NCBI RefSeq assembly: GCF_000307265.1
Contig: NZ_DF158898.1
Location: forward strand, 102,196 to 166,195
Length of the DNA: 64,000 nucleotides
Source of the DNA: Oscillibacter ruminantium GH1
GTDB taxonomy: Bacteria; Bacillota; Clostridia; Oscillospirales; Oscillospiraceae
Direction: 5' to 3'
Both the position numbers and the translations under genes were made by a program. The stretch's first letter is position 1. Every line of letters begins with the position of its first letter. Of the stretch, positions 63,011-64,000 are shown piece after piece. The notes under the pieces were generated by a model. That model ran no database searches. It was not told the origin of the DNA and saw nothing but the letters and a program-made list of their open reading frames with translations.

Positions 63011-63855
63011 TGAAACAAGGAAAAAGACACTTGATCCAAGCGCTGGCAACGCTGTTGAGCAATCCTCATATTCCCAACTTTTTTACGGGGAGCATTTATC
63101 AGGGAAGCACAAAACGCATCTGTGTGCCGGGACTGAACTGCTATTCCTGTCCGGGAGCCGCTGGAGCGTGTCCCATCGGCTCGCTGCAGGCGGTCATCGG
63201 CGGACGGACAAAAAATGTGTCCTATTATGTGTTTGGTGTGTTGCTGCTGTTCGGCGTTTTGTTTGGACGGCTGATCTGCGGCTTTCTGTGCCCGTTTGGC
63301 TTTGTGCAGGATTTGCTGCATAAGATCCGTACGCCCAAGCCAACAATACCGCGCCGACTGGACCAAACACTGCGCTGGGGCAAATATGCTGCGCTGGCCG
63401 CTGTGCTGATTTTGCCGGCGGTGCTGACGGACGCCTTCGGCATTGGCGATCCGGTCTTCTGCAAGTACATCTGCCCCGCCGGGACGCTGCAGGGAGGAAT
63501 CCCGCTGTTGTTGGCCAACGAGAGCCTGCGCTCTGCCGCCGGATTCCTGTTTTCATGGAAAATGGGAATTTTGGTGTTAGTGCTGGTTGGGTCGGTTCTG
63601 CTGTACCGCCCGTTTTGCAAGTATCTCTGCCCGTTGGGAGCGTTTTACGGGCTGTTGAACCATTTCAGCGCCTATCAGATGCGGGTGGATGAACATGCCT
63701 GCGTACACTGCGGAAAATGCGAAAAAGCCTGCAAAATGGGTGTGAATGTGGTTCAAAACATCAATTCTGCCGAATGCATTCGGTGCGGACTATGTAAAGA
63801 GGTCTGTCCGACCCACGCCATTGTGTCCGGCTTTGGAAAATCAAAGAAGAACTGA
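63010..63855 (+). CDS. Polyferredoxin-type integral membrane protein (NapH/RdxA-like)
   Basis: A 281-residue membrane protein with about four helices. Cysteine motifs occur at C38/C44/C47/C54, C90/C94 (CGFLCPFG), C151/C155 (CKYICPAG) and C203/C207 (CKYLCPLG). A C-terminal 2[4Fe-4S] ferredoxin follows: C231, C234, C237, C241 and C256, C259, C262, C266. This matches the NapH/NosR/CcoG group that conducts electrons in or across membranes. The start overlaps the previous stop. In this operon it could pass reducing power from cytoplasmic ferredoxin to the external thioredoxin. That flow is inference. Confidence 0.93.
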   Translation: MKQGKRHLIQALATLLSNPHIPNFFTGSIYQGSTKRICVPGLNCYSCPGAAGACPIGSLQAVIGGRTKNVSYYVFGVLLLFGVLFGRLICGFLCPFGFVQDLLHKIRTPKPTIPRRLDQTLRWGKYAALAAVLILPAVLTDAFGIGDPVFCKYICPAGTLQGGIPLLLANESLRSAAGFLFSWKMGILVLVLVGSVLLYRPFCKYLCPLGAFYGLLNHFSAYQMRVDEHACVHCGKCEKACKMGVNVVQNINSAECIRCGLCKEVCPTHAIVSGFGKSKKN

Positions 63856-63857
63856 TG

Positions 63858-63888
63858 AAACCGCCGTCCCCATGGACGGCGGTTTTTC
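63858..63888 (+). terminator. Terminator of the redox operon
   Basis: AAACCGCCGTCC (63858-63869) pairs with GGACGGCGGTTT (63874-63885), loop CCAT, followed by T residues. Confidence 0.93.
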
Positions 63889-64000
63889 TTAGAACGTGTT
63901 GTGCAGAGAATCTGATGCTAAAAAGAAAAATTTGTCAGCAGTGTGAGTTTATCACGGAACGCGGAAGGTAGTGTCAAGAGTTATGCGCAAATTAGTTTGT
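63889..64000. other. Window tail without an identifiable gene
   Basis: About 112 bp of mixed sequence after the terminator. On the minus strand TTGACA occurs (63972-63977 region) with no clear -10 partner. I see no gene in it. Confidence 0.4.

Noticed and set aside
63889..64000. Possible insertion-sequence end at the right edge
   Set aside because: A TTGACA-like stretch and short repeats are present, but no terminal inverted repeat or transposase can be seen within the window.

Overview
The window is a G+C-rich stretch of a Gram-positive, probably anaerobic member of the Clostridia. The family Oscillospiraceae/Ruminococcaceae is my best guess. Support comes from two T-box leaders, an ECF transporter module (ecfA1-ecfA2-ecfT-truA), HprK, the rapZ-yvcK-whiA cluster, small clostridial families (DUF951, DUF4250, DUF5711, CD1871A, C_GCAxxG_C_C), strong AGGAGG-type ribosome binding sites, and free use of TTG/GTG starts. 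I see no rRNA, tRNA, CRISPR array, prophage or complete insertion sequence. Almost all DNA is coding.

Layout. 1-8.0 kb: a beta-glucan disaccharide locus with a LacI regulator, a lipoprotein binding protein, two MalF/MalG permeases and an MsmX/UgpC-type ATPase on the minus strand, facing a cellobiose-phosphorylase-like GH94 enzyme on the plus strand. A matching palindrome lies at each divergent promoter. 8.1-10.2 kb: greA-lysS. 10.3-17.5 kb: a structured leader with a terminator, then a 2263-residue REC/GGDEF/EAL/multi-PAS/GAF/GGDEF signalling protein. 17.7-25.6 kb: rarA, an S1-domain protein, DUF951, a regulator with a glycine-every-five-residues domain, T-box-alaS, DUF4250, a HIT protein and an FlK-like thioesterase. 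25.8-29.9 kb: the potABCD polyamine importer. 29.9-35.5 kb: an RluA-type synthase, yceD-rpmF, der-plsY-gpsA and rpmB. 35.6-43.6 kb: hprK, a ROK glucokinase, murB, rapZ, yvcK, a SRPBCC protein, whiA, a lipoprotein, a CAT-like acetyltransferase and a C_GCAxxG_C_C protein. 43.7-47.2 kb: dnaE. 47.5-50.1 kb: T-box(Met)-metY-metA. 50.2-57.7 kb: an rRNA-methyltransferase-like protein, the ECF module with truA, and envelope proteins. 57.8-61.2 kb: a ClpE-like unfoldase, a Cys-containing small protein and a flavodoxin-ferredoxin. 61.3-63.9 kb: a translationally coupled redox operon.

How the genes fit together. The phosphorylase would make glucose and glucose-1-phosphate from an imported disaccharide, and the ROK kinase could phosphorylate the glucose. 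HprK and YvcK point to HPr-linked carbon control. The two T-boxes carry specifier triplets readable as GCC (Ala, alaS) and AUG (Met, metY-metA). MetA has Glu111, so methionine synthesis probably runs through O-acetylhomoserine and direct sulfhydrylation.

The least described systems are the terminal redox operon (rhodanese-thioredoxin lipoprotein, Rrf2 regulator, two tiny proteins and a polyferredoxin membrane protein, with a palindromic operator), the giant c-di-GMP protein with its attenuator-like leader, and the XRE regulator with fifteen glycines spaced exactly five residues apart.
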